Positions 35,449 to 48,420 of a stretch of 64,000 nt of DNA are shown here, one piece after another. This DNA comes from Toxoplasma gondii ME49. Taxonomy: Eukaryota; Apicomplexa; Conoidasida; Eucoccidiorida; Sarcocystidae. Both the position numbers and the translations under genes were made by a program. Below the pieces are notes generated by a model. It worked only from the letters and a program-made list of their open reading frames with translations. It was not told where the DNA came from and did no database searches. The stretch lies in contig NC_031473.1 in assembly GCF_000006565.2 (NCBI RefSeq), positions 124,001 through 188,000 on the forward strand, in the 5' to 3' direction. Positions within the stretch are counted from its first letter, which is position 1. Every line of letters starts with the position of its first letter.

Positions 35449-37541
35449 ACCGGTGGGGGTCGCTTGTAAAAGGCTTGGAGAAAATTTAGCTGGCGGTGTT
35501 TTTTACAAGACGTGGCTAGATGTGCGAGTCATCTATGGGTCACGTCTGCCCGTATCTAGACAAAGTTTGCGTAACCAACAGGCACTAAAGCGTGCAGCTG
35601 TGAATCTGCGGGAAAAGGGGCACGCGATGAGCGGGACACAATGGCCGAAAACCTCCAAAAGGTTCAAAACGCTAGCAAACATCGAGATATTGAACATCTA
35701 ATATTGCGTAGGTCGATATCTAGAACTCGGGTGAAGGATCAAAATACGCTGTTACCACGCCGCGCCGCCCTTGACAGGAAACGGCCTCAAGAAAGCCACA
35801 ACGTCGCGTAAGAAAGGTCGCGTGCTTCCTCCACTAAAGCCTCACAGCGTGAAGCTGTTGCGGAACAGGGGCACTGGTAAGTGAAAGCATAAAACACAGT
35901 GCCAACGAGCTCCGGGACAAGCTCTTCGAGCACGCAACGGGAATCGTGTACATGTACGCCTCTTCAGCAGGAAGATCAGCGAAGGGAGAAGGGAAGTCGG
36001 GCCACATGAATAATAACTGCGTCAAGCCACAGGAAGAAGTGATAAAGGCGTTGTGTGCCTGAAACCGCAGCAGAAAAACGAATCCGTCCGTTTCTGGACA
36101 CTTTTTGGCGGTGAACGAAACACGCCGTCATGCCGCTTGTTCATCGAGGCCGAAGCTCATTAGGCTGCATGGCTCGTTGCTGCACTATGAGTTAGACGAA
36201 CAGAATAAGGTCTACATGTAGTGCTCGGGGCGGTTATTATTATTTTACACTTTCCGGAGTAACGAAATGCTTGCAGCCTGTTTCAGCACGGCTGTGGTAA
36301 CTCTCTTTGCCATCCAAAACTTCGGTTGTTGAGTGAACGCCGCAGCCGCTGCGCGGGCACCGGAGAGGACCACTATAGGCAAACAGTGCAGCTGAAACTG
36401 GAAGATTCACTGCGTGTGAACTCAATTTTCGACAAACGTTGGGAAATCCTCCACGAATTGAACTGGGGATACACTGAGAAGCAGCGAGGAGTACCCCGGC
36501 AAGAAACTGACTGACGAGTTTTGGCTACCTTTCCTTACATGCATGGCATGTAGGGTCAGCGCATACTTTGGTAGCGTTGGGTTTGTGTAATGAGGGATGA
36601 AATTTCTCTAGTTGGCATGAACATAAAAACAGGTGGCGCTTAGGTTTGACAAAGGTCATAGATTCGTCTCGGTGGGATGCTGACAGACAACACAGGAAGA
36701 CTTGTAGTCATGAAGCTGACAGCGTGTGCAGCAACGAGCACTTTCTCTGGGAAGAGCTGCCGCGCGAACAGAAAGGAACACGAGACGCGAACATCTGGAA
36801 TTCTGCTGAAAAGTAGGTCGGTGTTTACCACTCCAGAAAAAGGAAAGACATAGTGGCTCCCAAGCCGCTTCAACAGAAGAGAAGTCGCACGTCAAAAGGG
36901 GCTCTATGTATTGGAGAGGAGGCATCTCCAATCTCGAACCTTTTTGCTGGGTGGATGCATCTGGAACGATCAAGACTCGATCAGCGAGACGTCCTGCTAC
37001 TTGGCGCGACTTCCGTGGCTTCTTAAATCTTTTCTGAGGCAGCAGAATGGGGTTCTGTGTTGCACCCCGTTTTAGGAGACTGAGTCAGCAGGCGTCCCCC
37101 GACGTGACCGGTGCAGTGTAGCGAAAGTATTGTCTGCGTTTCCTAAACACTATCACGTTTACCTAGAAGGCCTTATAAAATGGTTTAACGAAGACGAGAG
37201 CGGGCAGCCTGATTTTCCACACTTGCCAACACACACTGACGGTCCCGGGAGACTCGCTAGTTGTGAGTTGTCATCGCTGCGGTCATTCGAGGCTGCACAT
37301 GCGTAGCCGCCTTTAGAGCTGCTTGGAGCAGGAGACAATGTATTTAAATGTGGTTCTTTACATATGTCTCTTTTATAATAGTGGACGAAAAACGTAGGAT
37401 GGTTCCTCTCGGTCGCTGCCGAGAGGAAAAGCAGCGTCGCCTCTCATATTTTCGATAGAGATTTTACCGAGGCCTGCTTCACTAAAGTTTTTGGCCCTGG
37501 ATTTGTTCAACACAGTTCCTGCGGGGTTAGACGAGTTTTTA
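35449..37541. other. Mostly non-coding, one exon-like frame
   Basis: No gene is firmly supported. A minus-strand frame at 36656-36973 ends in a cysteine pattern C-x2-C-x8-C-x2-C (see findings) and could be a terminal exon. The rest has only short open frames. Confidence 0.35.
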
Positions 37542-39175
37542 TCATTCGCTGGGCGTAGAGCAGTTCGAGATCTCCTGCATTCGGGCTTCTGGATCGGCCA
37601 CGAAAAGAAGTAATGACTTGATTTTCTCTTGTGTGTGCAGGATCTGCTTCTCCAGCGACGCAATTTTTTGTTTTTCTTGTATTATTTGAGTCCGTACCCT
37701 GTCGAGCTGTTCAATCTCACGGTCCAGCAGGTCCCGCGATGCCGCCTGCTCCGTCTCCAGATGGACTTCTTGTTCGCGACATCGCGAGCGGATGGACGCC
37801 ATTTCCTTCGCCATAGCAGCGAGATCTGAATGAACAAACTCCATGGCTTTACCTGTAAAGATGCGTGGAAAGCACCAGGTTGTTCCGTCCAGATGAAAAA
37901 GTGCTCGGTATGCATTGCATGAGTTGCAACTTCTTTCGCACACTTTCGTTTCATGCATTCCCTGGAAATTCTTGTTTCAGGAACGGTACATGCAGCCCTG
38001 GTTAATGTGAAAAAAAGACCGTCTGGTCAAAACTTGCTCCGAAGCATAGAGTATACCGTTTCCGCTAACAAGGTATCTTTTACATCGGAATAGGTAGAGA
38101 TCGACTAGCAGGAGAAGCGCACGAACCACCGCAGAATGAACGGCACATCGGCTGACGAGGACAGCACTGCAACCGTTCAATCTGTTACTGCTACGCATGT
38201 GATAGATGACTGATTTGCAAGACGAGAAATCGCTTCCCGGAAGCCGCCTTTGCAAGGCTGGGGAGAGCTCCCGTTCTCATTTGCTTCATACCACGGAAAA
38301 ACGAGTAATTTATTTTGGCTTGCATGGTTCTGGGGTAAGGTGACGGTGCGTATGTTTTTCTTCACAGTGCTTTCCTATACTTAAGGTGACCGAAGAGTGA
38401 TCACCTAGCAGGTGTTGTGGAACGACCGTCGCAGGTGGTACTTGGACCTCTACGGTGACTGCACCGCTCCTTGTGTAATTGGTATAGCAAGCGTCTCAAA
38501 CGATCGCCCTTCCTACTGAGAAGAATAGAGCGGAGTGCAGCGGAGATCCATGAATCATTCATAGTGTTAGGCAGGTGGCCGGCTCTTTCAGAGTCAAAGA
38601 AGCGTTTTCCCGAGAGAAGCACATGCAGGGTACACGTCCGGAAGCTAAATGCTTGGTGATAGTGCTGGTGAGCTGTGCTATATTTTGCCAAACGAGGATG
38701 TCTGTAATCTATCAGTCTGAGAGCAAAAATTGGCCTCCGCTCAATCCATTCGCGCTGTGCTGTATACTCTCAGGGAAGACGTTCGTGTTCTGCTCTCTAA
38801 TGTCTGTGTCGCTGTTCGCGAGGTACCTAGAGGATTGAGAGTTTGGCAGAAATCTTGAAGTGACTGTTCAAACGTCTTGCTGGCCAGTTGGTCTGACGGG
38901 AAAGGACACGAACTGGTGTCGACAAGACGGCTACTCCGTTCATCTAGCCCCAGATCGCCAGTGTTCGCCAAGTCATGTCGACCAGCAAGGCTCTTTCCGT
39001 CGTCTAGGGAAATGGAGTTGTGACTGTCTTTCTTTCCCACCGTGTTTCTCAAAGCACCGCCACAAGAGATGTCACCGAACGGCCGCGTTCTGCGATGGCT
39101 GTTTCCTCTTGGAGAAGCCGTCATTTTGGGAGAGCATTCGTGCCCACCACGTTGTGATGGGGATGTCCCCGCCAT
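37542..39175 (-). CDS. Hypothetical coiled-coil protein, multi-exon candidate
   Basis: Three protein-like blocks follow each other on the minus strand. Block 1 (about 39100 to 38827) is Ser/Thr/Leu-rich (DERSSRLVDTSSCPFP) and ends at a good CTAG-GTACCT donor in phase 1. Block 2 (about 38674 to 38446 or 38401) contains NDSWISAALRSILLSRKGD and basic helices. Block 3 (about 37852 to 37542) starts GKAMEFVHSDLAAMAKEM and runs as a heptad-rich coiled coil (REIEQLDRVRTQIIQEKQK, LEKQILHTQEKIK) to a TGA stop. Phase-1 acceptor and donor sites exist for joining all three, but the 5' end is unknown. Block 3 alone could be a 100-residue protein starting at the ATG at 37844. Coiled coil is seen directly; the gene model is inference. 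Confidence 0.4.
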
Positions 39176-40646
39176 AGCTCTCGAGAATCGTGCGGATGAT
39201 TCTCAAGGTGGTGGAACGGAAGAAAGGAATTGTATATGCGGGTGAGTCGCCTCTTGGTACGATACAGAGGTCAGGCGGGCACTGATCTCTTGGACACCTC
39301 TCTGCCCTGTTATCCACGACTGCTCCTTTAGCAAATGTGGGGGCAAGTATCCGAATTACTCCACTACGCTTGATGAATCACTGAAGCACCGTCGAAGACG
39401 ACTGTAGAAGCTGAGAGACGTCGGCGGCCAACCTCTGCTGTGGTAATTCTTCTACGCTTACAGTGTGAGTGCATAAAAACATATTCGTACGCGTATCTGT
39501 TTGTCAATTTCAACGCCCTTGGAAAGAACTGCGGCGCGAAACGCAAACACCGGGAAAAAAGAGCAAAACTGCCGGCAGCGTACGGCGAACGAAGGCATAT
39601 CAGATTGATCTGACTGTGGTAGTCAGAAGGGAAAGCTCACGAAGAATCATGTCATCAATACGACAGCAGTCAATGCAAATAGTGTCACGCAGCCACGTAA
39701 CGATCGTAGGTAGAGTCACAATAGTTTGAGTTGGTTCTTCAGGGAGTCAGAGTTTATTCAAAAAGTCGTTTGTACACACTGTTGCTAGCATCTTCGATGA
39801 AGAGCCCTACACACGGACGTCAAGCAAACAAAGAAAAGCAAATCCCCGTGGGTCTTTCAGACGAAATGTCACGTGTTTTCCAAGACCCCAAATGCCAGTC
39901 GGAACAGACATTCGTAGGAGCCGACAGCTTTGCATGTGTGTGTGTGTGCAATGCTTCCTGAAGAGGAGCGCCACTCCACAGAGGTTACTTATAAGCCGGA
40001 GCAGGGGGTCCTAAAGTGTTTGCGGCCCGTTTCGTGCCTTTTGGTTTTGGTTTCGAATGCCCCGTGGCTTGTGAGCAGCTCAGCAAATGTCTAAATTATT
40101 CGCCCACGGATGTGAAAAGCAACGATGGCGGCTGCCGGCCCCACTATGGAAATCTTCTTGTCGGGCGTCTGTAGCAGAAGTGACTATTGTGTGAGACAGC
40201 ATCAAAGACGTGCTCAGTTTCCGTTCTTTTGAAATCGAGGGGATACTTACGTTTTTTGCCGTGCAGGAGGCTAAAATGCCCAGAACGTTTTGTTATCGCA
40301 TCTGTTTCTGGGCTCCATCGCATGCATTGGCTTCTTGAGATCCGGGAAGTGAAACTACAAAAACTGGAGAAGAGGTGTTTCTTGAGGCAGCACCACGTAG
40401 CACGTGGCCAGCGCTTGAGATGCTTTGTTATGAAATACATGAGAAGTGATCCATCCGAATTTGTCTGACACCTCTCTGAATTTCTGTCGAGCATAAAAAG
40501 CAGCCGTTAAACACATGTATATAAACCTATGGTAGACAAAATAGCTTCGCGTCTAGGTCTTGTGCAGTTTCTGCACCAAATGCAAATCACCACATGCTGC
40601 AACTCATTCTTTTTGAGAAACCTACAACTAGCAATACAGGAGCAGG
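39176..40646. other. Intergenic, no gene supported
   Basis: Short open frames only. It should hold the 5' flank of the hypothetical gene beginning at 40647 and possibly upstream exons of the minus-strand coiled-coil candidate. Confidence 0.4.
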
Positions 40647-43600
40647 ATGAAAAGCGGAAGAAACAGAACGCACGCCACGTTTGTGGCGACGGGGTCGCCG
40701 TCTAATGGACAAACAACTTTTAAAGGTGCTCTGAGGCTATTGAGCAGAGGGTATTTTGCCTATCCTATTTCGAGCAGTCTGATGTCCCCCTTCTTGAAAC
40801 TTTTGGGAGGCTTATCATATCGTGAGAGTTGCTGGAGTACGCAGAACGGATGGTCTGCCTTTTTAAGTTATCGCTACATTCCTCACTTCAAAACAATCAC
40901 GCACCTGCTCGACATGCAGACAGGCAAAAAGAGAGATGTGTTGAGTCTAGTTGGAAACTCAGATTGTCCCAGCCGCAATAACGTCGCACATGTCCGGTTG
41001 CCTTGGTCCTGCGTGACTAGACCACAATCCTCGAATTCCTGCGAAGGTCAAGGCCAAGAAAGCGAGAAAGAAGTCGTTCTGGCACATGTTCCACTACAAG
41101 AAGCCCATAAACTCTCCTCTCGGATCACCACTTTTGTTTTGATTAGTAGTAAACACAGGAACGGACAAACAGAATTCCGTGAAGACGTTCCCCAGACACT
41201 GGTAGACAAAGAATGCTTCCCAACTTCCTGTGAAACCGGTCCCTGTCTCGGCGGAAATGCAACAGAACCCAATTTCGAAAACAGAGACTTGCTGGAGGAG
41301 CTTCGGCTTCACACCGTCGGTGATAATAAACTGCAGTCGACGAATTCTTCTCTTCCGCTCCAGGGACCCACAACGGCAGATTCGCCATCAAGTGATGTCT
41401 TTGATACTTTCGAAACTTCACTGAATGCGCTCGGGCAAAGGCACAGCGAAGGAAATATGGTTCTTATAAAGAGTATCCGTGACTACTGTACAGCCGTGCT
41501 CGCCCAAGCTCGTGGAGACAGTGTCTTGATCCTCTCCAATCAGCTGGTTATCCGCCTAGTCGCAAACGAAGTGATCAAAAGGGTTGTCGCAGACGCCAGT
41601 CGTAGGATTTCCAAGCGATCCAAAGGAGAAGTGGATACCCAGGGAAAGCTCGTATCCCGCTCGGGTGCTCGATGTCACCAGATAATTCCCGAGAACTGGA
41701 CCGTCCTCATCAACCACGAAACGAGTGGTATGCCGCGAGAAGAACCGTCCCAAAGACAGAGCGTCAACCAAGAACAACAATCGCAACGCCGTTATTTCCC
41801 CCATCGCGGAGTGAATTCCTGTAAAATTTTTGAAGAACAAAGGCAAAAGCGGTGGCCGGTTTTGGACCAGAATAGACCCTCGGCCCCCCCGGTCCGACTT
41901 CGCCAGGCCCATCACCACACCATGCAGTCAGTTGCTTCCCAGATCACTTTCCACCGCAAATTTCCTGTTCAAGCGAGGTCTGGTAACGTGTACTTCAAGA
42001 GCCACGCGCTGCAGAATTTGTCAGGGGTCCAGACAAACCGACCATCAGCAAAACAGGAAGCGCCGTGCGGCTTTCAATGTGATGCGTTACCTCGTCCGTA
42101 TCGGCATGATACGCACGCAGCACCACGTGCACAAAAGGAAAGGGAGTGTAGTGGACTGCTAACAAACACAGATCTGAATGCTTCAGAATTGGAGTCAGAG
42201 GGGGAAAGCTCGGGAGACGGATGGGCTCCAGCGGACTGTAACGTCGTCGTTGAAGAATGGGCTGAACAAAGAGATCCATCATTGGAGAAAATATTATCGA
42301 TCGACAGTAGTCCAGGATGCGAGGGCAGATGCTTACGAGGCAGTGAACGACTGCATGGTGATGATATTCTAGAGCCTTTTCCGTCGAACACACTGCAACA
42401 TTCCCTTCAATCTGGAATTCCGATATCCTGTCTTCTTGAGGAACTGCGAGTGCTGAACCGTCTGGCGAGCTTCCTCACCGCCTACGGAGCTATCCATGGG
42501 ACGGTAGAAAGCAAGACGCCACCAACAACGTTAGGCTCGAAGAAGGAGGTTGAGCATGTCTTCGCAGGACCAGTTAGACAAGATTTGTCTCACTTGCCGC
42601 ATTCAAGTAAGCACCAAGTTCACGGTTGTTCATTCTGTCCTACTTTGAAGTATTGTGCTGAAAATTGAGCACTTAGTGACGGGCGACTACATCCCACTAG
42701 CGGCTACGACCAGACAAACAAGAATGATATGTTTCAAGTCAGGTGGCTGGCCTCAGTTTTAGCTATTCTTATGATCGCATGCGACCAGGTCCATTTGAAA
42801 CGTACGACGTGGTCCATTCCGAAACCAAGGAAAAGCAACTCGCAGTCCTCCTGTCGGCGAAATGATTGGCCGTAGTTTTTCAGACAAAAACGGTTTTGAG
42901 TTGCATTTCTTCCCTTGGCACTCCACAATTCCAAAACAAGTATCTCCGTAGCTGAAGCACGGACATCGTCTTTCGCTGATGTTTCCTTCACCTATCCTTG
43001 GCAGATTCTCGATGCTATTTCGTGACGACACTCTAACAGTGCATCTGACTCACAAACCGACTCCTGGCACAGGAAAGGGAACGGCTGAAGCTCGAGTCAA
43101 CTGCCGTCCGCTTGGGCATGTTAGCGGAGGTTCAATCAATAGAATCCTCTTTCACCGAGTCAACTTAGACACGACCTGACATATTATGACAGAAGGACGT
43201 CTAGCTATTTATGCAGAAACTGCGCTGGTGGTGCTTTGCGATTCATGTCACCCGCAGAAACGACGGATTATTTGCTGACTTTGGGCAGCCATGCTGGATC
43301 GCTGTGCCAGTGAACGTGGAACATTGCCTGCAGGGCTTCACTCCAGGAAAGAGTATGCGGAACGGTATAACATGCCAAATGGCACTTCGTGGAGGCGGCC
43401 AGACAGCTTGGGTAGTCCTCATCCTGTATGTGCCACAAATATTCCGAAGACGAAGAAACACGTATATCTGCGAAGAGCGCAGGGGATCTGCTGTTCGTAT
43501 TCTGCCGGCCGAGGCGGATCACGAGTCTCGAAGGCATTGCTACATTCCAATAAGGTGAAAACTTGTTGTCCTGCGGTAACGATGTCTTCCGGTTGGAGAG

Positions 43601-45423
43601 TGAGAACCTTTCCCGAAACGAATGCGAATTTCCCGCCTTTCGCCCCTCGTGCATTGGACTATGATGATGCTTCTGAGGTAAATACTGCACTTTTCGATGG
43701 AGATGAGTCCCGGTCTTACGTCGAAGACTCCATCAATAAGTTACATCTACGACGTTCTGCACTACCTTCGTTTCCGGAGCTGAACGATTTCCTCCCCTTT
43801 GGACAAGTAAATACCCTGGCGAACGAGATCCCACGCGCTGGTGCTCGACTGCCAAAGTTTGTGTGGGCACCAAAATTCAGACACTTGGAGGAATCCAGCG
43901 TGACTCTGGCGGAAAACGAACTCCATAGGCTGAAGGATGACAACAGCAAAAAGGAGCAAGACAATCATCAGTCGGTCGTGGATCTAATGGACCGATCAAG
44001 CGAAGAACCCCAGTCTATGTCAATAGAGTCCCGCCACCTGACTGCGCTGTCAAAAGAGGAATTGCTGGTTCATCGCCAAGGAACGTACAGGAACGACACT
44101 GGAGCTGGTGCAACGGCCAACCCAAGTGTAGCTGGGGCCGCACCTGTAGAGCTAGGCGGACACATGCCAACACGTAAACTAACCGACAATGCCCTTGTTC
44201 GTTACCGCTTGGCTTCGCTTAGTAAACCAGAGCTCGTGAGGCAAGCTTTCCTGCCTCACATTCGCAGTTGCGATGATGTAAGGTCGCTTGATTCGGGCAA
44301 ACAGGCTTCCAGAGATATCACCGACGGCAACCTGACACTAGCAGTGATCGGGGAAGGGGAGAGCCTGGATGCCCAGGAACTGTTTTTCGCGTCTGAGAGC
44401 TCTTTCACGGTCACCGCATCCGATGTACTGAATCTAGTTTCGACTTCAGCGGCCCAAGGTGACAACCAGAAATCAGGTGCTGCAACTGGTGGGCAGCATC
44501 GCCGACTTCCGCTGCCTGACAACGCAGCCACCGCTCGTTCTGTCCCAGGTTCACACAGGGAGATGAAGACACGACCAATGATATCCAGTTCAGCTATGCA
44601 CCGAGGGGTGTCTGTAGCTAGATACTTACTTAGGTCAACAGACCAGTCACGGCGTTCCAGCCCGGGTTTCAAACTGAAAATCCCTTGTTCATCTTATGAG
44701 AGCGTGCACGGCTCTTACCAGTGTGACACGGGACCACGTACGTATTCTGCGCGAAGGGGTGTTCCAGGTAATTTCTCCTGCGGAGATCCGCCTCGACTCG
44801 CAACAAATTCCCATATTTTGACTAGCCAGAGGAGCGTTTCGAAGGTTACTAGCCGGGAGACCTCAGACATCGACTCAAGCAGACACTCCAGGAAAGGTAT
44901 ATGGGCACGTTACCAGCAGCACAGGAAAACGTTGGGTTCCTTATCGGCGCGGTCCCTGTTCGACAGCCAATCGATAGACGACGGGAGTCGTTCTTTACGT
45001 AGTTATTCACCACTATCGGAAATAGAGTCGCTATTGGTTCACTGCTCCACCGCACCAGCGTCCTGCCAAGAATCCTCTAAAGTTCGTTCTGGCACCGAGC
45101 TTGTCACGCTTGAGAACAGGATACAGCAAATCAGGAATCGGGAGCCAAAGGTTCCTGTTCCGAGACACTTGGAGCGCACAACAGATACTGGAGGGCGACA
45201 AAGTGTCTACGAGCGACTCTACAGCCTGCGCAAGAAGCCTGCGGTTGGAGCGGGAGTACGAGGACGAAAGCTTCGCTTGAATAGTCGAGCAACACTGAGA
45301 AGTGGGGGGCAGCAGAGCTCTGATTCTGCGTCTTGTGGTGCCGAACGCGGGGTTCGTATCAGCGTTTCACGATCAACTGCTCCAGGGGGAAGCTCCCGAG
45401 TAACGCAGCCACACACGAAATAA
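40647..45423 (+). CDS. Large hypothetical protein, two exons
   Basis: Two long open frames join through a strong donor (TTCAA-GTAAGCA, exon end 42606) and an acceptor (TTTGGGCAG, exon start 43289). The phase-1 junction is exact, giving exons 40647..42606 and 43289..45423 and 1364 residues. Without splicing, each frame would be a separate protein. Composition is polar and Ser/Arg-rich with no signal peptide; the N-terminal 100 residues are basic-aromatic. A predicted helical block lies around residues 265-330 (SIRDYCTAVLAQARGD, VANEVIKRVVADASRR). The C-terminal third has basic Ser-rich tracts and a QSVYERLYSLRKK motif. No catalytic or known domain was recognised. It could be a cytoskeletal or scaffold protein, but that is speculation. 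A further upstream exon cannot be excluded because the start was chosen as the first ATG of the frame. Confidence 0.65.
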
Positions 45424-46317
45424 CTATCTGACGTAGACATGACAGGTGACTCTTGTTGCTCACCAGTGGCGGCGACGAAGGCATCGTCTGGCACGTACGA
45501 GAATGGCGGACGAAAATGCATGAGTTCGACACGTTCGCGCCGTTCGTATGGTGAAGCTGGTGAGACACGAAAAAACCAGCACATCTGTTTTGGTGTTTTG
45601 TGCGTGCTGACATCAACATAACCATGTGTGCTCCGAACGGGGGGGCTCCATAAAATTCCGTTTGGCTTGCTAATAAGACGTTACGCGGGACACTCGAGCG
45701 TTGTCTTGTGCTCATTTATGCTCTAGCTAGTGCTGTTACAGTAGTACTATCAAGTCTCCTCCCCCAGATAGACCTCCTGGACTGCCTAGAAGTCGCATGC
45801 TTGATTGACAACTCAACCACCACCATCGGCACGATTCACCGGCGCATTCCAGCGAACGCTTCACAAGACGGACACGGAAACACAAATCCCTTTGTGCCTA
45901 TTACTGGCTGGTCACGTTCGAAATGTACATCGAAAACGCCTTAAAGATGCCTTTCTATAGAACCCAAAACGTGGCTCTTGGCACAGGTAGCCCCCCTAGC
46001 ATATGGTAGGAGAGTAGGAGTTGATTAGAGCAAATTTTTTGTCTGTGTGGCCTTTGTAAAGAAGAGGCGCTGACTGTCTAACGTAAGCCATCCGCCCCCT
46101 ACCGTCAAAAGGTTTGTGTTTCGGGGTTTCCCCCGACTGTAGGACATAAAGTGTCTTTTTTTCTGACGGATTCGGAAGAGCATTCACCGTTCATGCTCCT
46201 CAGGAGAATGTCAGTTCCAACTTGCAAGACTGTGTGCGTGGCAGTTCTCGCGAGCGGGAAACAGCCGCTCGTCTGTATGGCGAACCACGTCCACGCCCAC
46301 ATCGAGTCTGATGCTGC
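45424..46317. other. Intergenic, no gene supported
   Basis: Presumed 3' flank of the hypothetical gene. No open frame of note. Confidence 0.4.
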
Positions 46318-47085
46318 TTGCATTTTGTGAATCGAATCCACCCTATCATGCCCTTTCTCTTTGCATCAGAAAATTTTCCTGACTCAAAAGGGAGCCCCTT
46401 GAGCATTTCTCAGTCCGGTCCGCATCATTTTCCCTTTTCTCAGGTGTCATTTGAATTTTGGGAACCCGCTTCGGAGTGCTGCTACCGAGCATTATACTGC
46501 ATAGGACGAGTAACATGGCTAGATAGCCGTGGCAAGGAGCCTCTCTCACGTGTTTGCCACCTAGCATTTCCTTGGATGCCAGGCGGGTTTCTCTTCACAG
46601 AACAAAGGAGCAAAACTGATGAGTTGATGTCACGCGTTTTCTTTCACTTCGTCTCAACTAACGCTTTCTTCCCGCACAAGCTAGATTCGGGCGTATGCGA
46701 TTTCTTGGAAGCAGCAGGGCTGCTGCAAAGGATTCATGAGGCGTCGTCTGCGGGTGGGACGGGTAGGCCTTTTCGTGACGTATGCGCGCGACTGCGGACG
46801 GTGAAAGGTTACTGTTTTCGTTTTTTTTCCGAGAGCGGGGGGCCTCCTAACCTATCCGCGGGTATCTGTGATCTACAAGTGGTGGCCACTCCGTTTCTTT
46901 TCGGTTTCGTGCAACAATTCTACGTTGTGTCTCGCCCCCTTACACGAGGAGACTCAATCACCACCACCGTTTGTTTGAGAGAGACGCTTTTCATAAGCTT
47001 AGCGACACCCGACGTACTTGCGATAAGGACACGCTTTCTTTTCACTGTCGGTTTTTTCAATCTGCTCAAGAACACTGTACTGTAG
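46318..47085 (+). CDS. Questionable open frame, 255 codons
   Basis: An uninterrupted frame rich in Phe, Leu and Ser, read from pyrimidine-rich plus-strand DNA. This lowers stop frequency and makes the frame weaker evidence than its length suggests. The possible start is not an ATG in good context. A pyrimidine tract with TCTCAG at about 46437-46443 could be a splice acceptor within it. No domain recognised. It may be leader or intron of the following gene. Confidence 0.18.
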   Translation: MHFVNRIHPIMPFLFASENFPDSKGSPLSISQSGPHHFPFSQVSFEFWEPASECCYRALYCIGRVTWLDSRGKEPLSRVCHLAFPWMPGGFLFTEQRSKTDELMSRVFFHFVSTNAFFPHKLDSGVCDFLEAAGLLQRIHEASSAGGTGRPFRDVCARLRTVKGYCFRFFSESGGPPNLSAGICDLQVVATPFLFGFVQQFYVVSRPLTRGDSITTTVCLRETLFISLATPDVLAIRTRFLFTVGFFNLLKNTVL

Positions 47086-47553
47086 CTGTGCTGTTCCCCA
47101 TGCAGAGTCGGTGGGGTGCTCACGTCTAGTTGCTGAAGCGCTAGCCGAAGCCAATGGCAGCTGCTGATAGATTCACTTCTCTGGAAGTTTGCCGTGTAGT
47201 TTGCTTTCCTGTACCCTTCTGTGGAGATCTGCAGAGCTCTCACTTCGTTGTTTTTCCGTGCCTTGTGGTTTCCCCGGTCAATCCATCAAGAAGTACTTCG
47301 CGGTATCGGTCAACCCGCTGGTCTGAAGTGGTTTGTCAGCAGACACGCTGCGACCTCAGAGAAACCCGCCGCAACTTCCGTATACACCAATAAAGTTAAC
47401 AAAAAATTGCAATTCAGTCATACATCCTGTTCGAGCATCGGGTTTTCCAGGTCCTACGAGCTAGCTCGTCCAGCCTGTTCCTTGGACACTTCTCGTGTCA
47501 AAACTCGCCGGTGTCTCCACCTCGTTCGCTACCCAGGAAGCCATGTTTCCAGG

Positions 47554-48420
47554 ATGTCAATTCTTTCGAGCGTGACATGCAACACGGCGCGTTCCTCTGC
47601 GTCCGTCACAGGGGGAAAGAACCGCCGGAACTATCCCCGAGAGATGATCCGTTTGCGGCCTGGACACTACCGGCGTTTCGCGGCAGGCAATCGGTTTGCG
47701 CTCTACGACGTTTTCTTCGCGTGTTCCGTTTGCCACCGTCCCCCGCCGTACCGGGTCGTTGACGCGTGGCCGTCAGACCCGCAGTCCACGAGTCGCAAGG
47801 CGCGAAAGCACTCTTTCAAGAAAGCCGCATCCCAGACCGGTGCTCCCCCGCGGCGCGCCACGTCGAACCGTTACTTCCCCCCCGCCGGCTCTGCCCAAGT
47901 CCCGATGCCGCCCTCCAGTTACCCAGAGCCGCCCATGGAACTCCCGCCACCCGAGCCGGTGTCTGACCGCGCGTCTCCTCCGACGGTCGCGGACCCGGAG
48001 CCGGAAAATCCCGCACCAGCCACACATGTGAAACGGAGCAAGTGGTCGCTGAAGGGCAGGAAATCTTTGAAGAGCAAGTTGACTGGCGCCGACGGCTCGC
48101 CGGCGGACGTCAGCCGGTCGTCCGTAGCCGGAAGCGACCCTCAGAGTCGGACGCTCGCCTCGAAGTTGCTTTCGCGGTCGCTCTTTGGGTCCGATGCGCC
48201 CAAACGCACGGGCACTTTGTCAACAGGCTCGGATGGGACACCGCCGGACGTACAGTCCGTTCGTGCAGCAGAAGCGATTCCCCTGGAGCCCCCGAAACTG
48301 TCGCCGCCTGGAGAAACTCGGGGCCCCCCGACTCTCCGCCACACCCTCAGCCGGAAGAAGTCCGACAAAGGCGGCGAACCCGCGCAAAAAATCGTCGTGA
48401 CTGTGGGCGCGTTGAAGTGA
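47554..48420 (+). CDS. Hypothetical Pro/Ser-rich basic protein
   Basis: The frame is open from well upstream, with the first plausible ATG at 47554 (288 residues to the stop). The N-terminal part contains REMIRLRPGHYRRFAAGNR and a CxxC (ACSVCHRPPP). The middle is proline-rich (MPPSSYPEPPMELPPPEP). The C-terminal part alternates Ser/Lys/Arg and Gly, as in disordered regions. No transmembrane segment or signal peptide. Overlapping frames on both strands are also long here because the DNA is GC-rich, so the choice of this frame rests on composition. Unrecognised. Confidence 0.42.
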   Translation: MSILSSVTCNTARSSASVTGGKNRRNYPREMIRLRPGHYRRFAAGNRFALYDVFFACSVCHRPPPYRVVDAWPSDPQSTSRKARKHSFKKAASQTGAPPRRATSNRYFPPAGSAQVPMPPSSYPEPPMELPPPEPVSDRASPPTVADPEPENPAPATHVKRSKWSLKGRKSLKSKLTGADGSPADVSRSSVAGSDPQSRTLASKLLSRSLFGSDAPKRTGTLSTGSDGTPPDVQSVRAAEAIPLEPPKLSPPGETRGPPTLRHTLSRKKSDKGGEPAQKIVVTVGALK

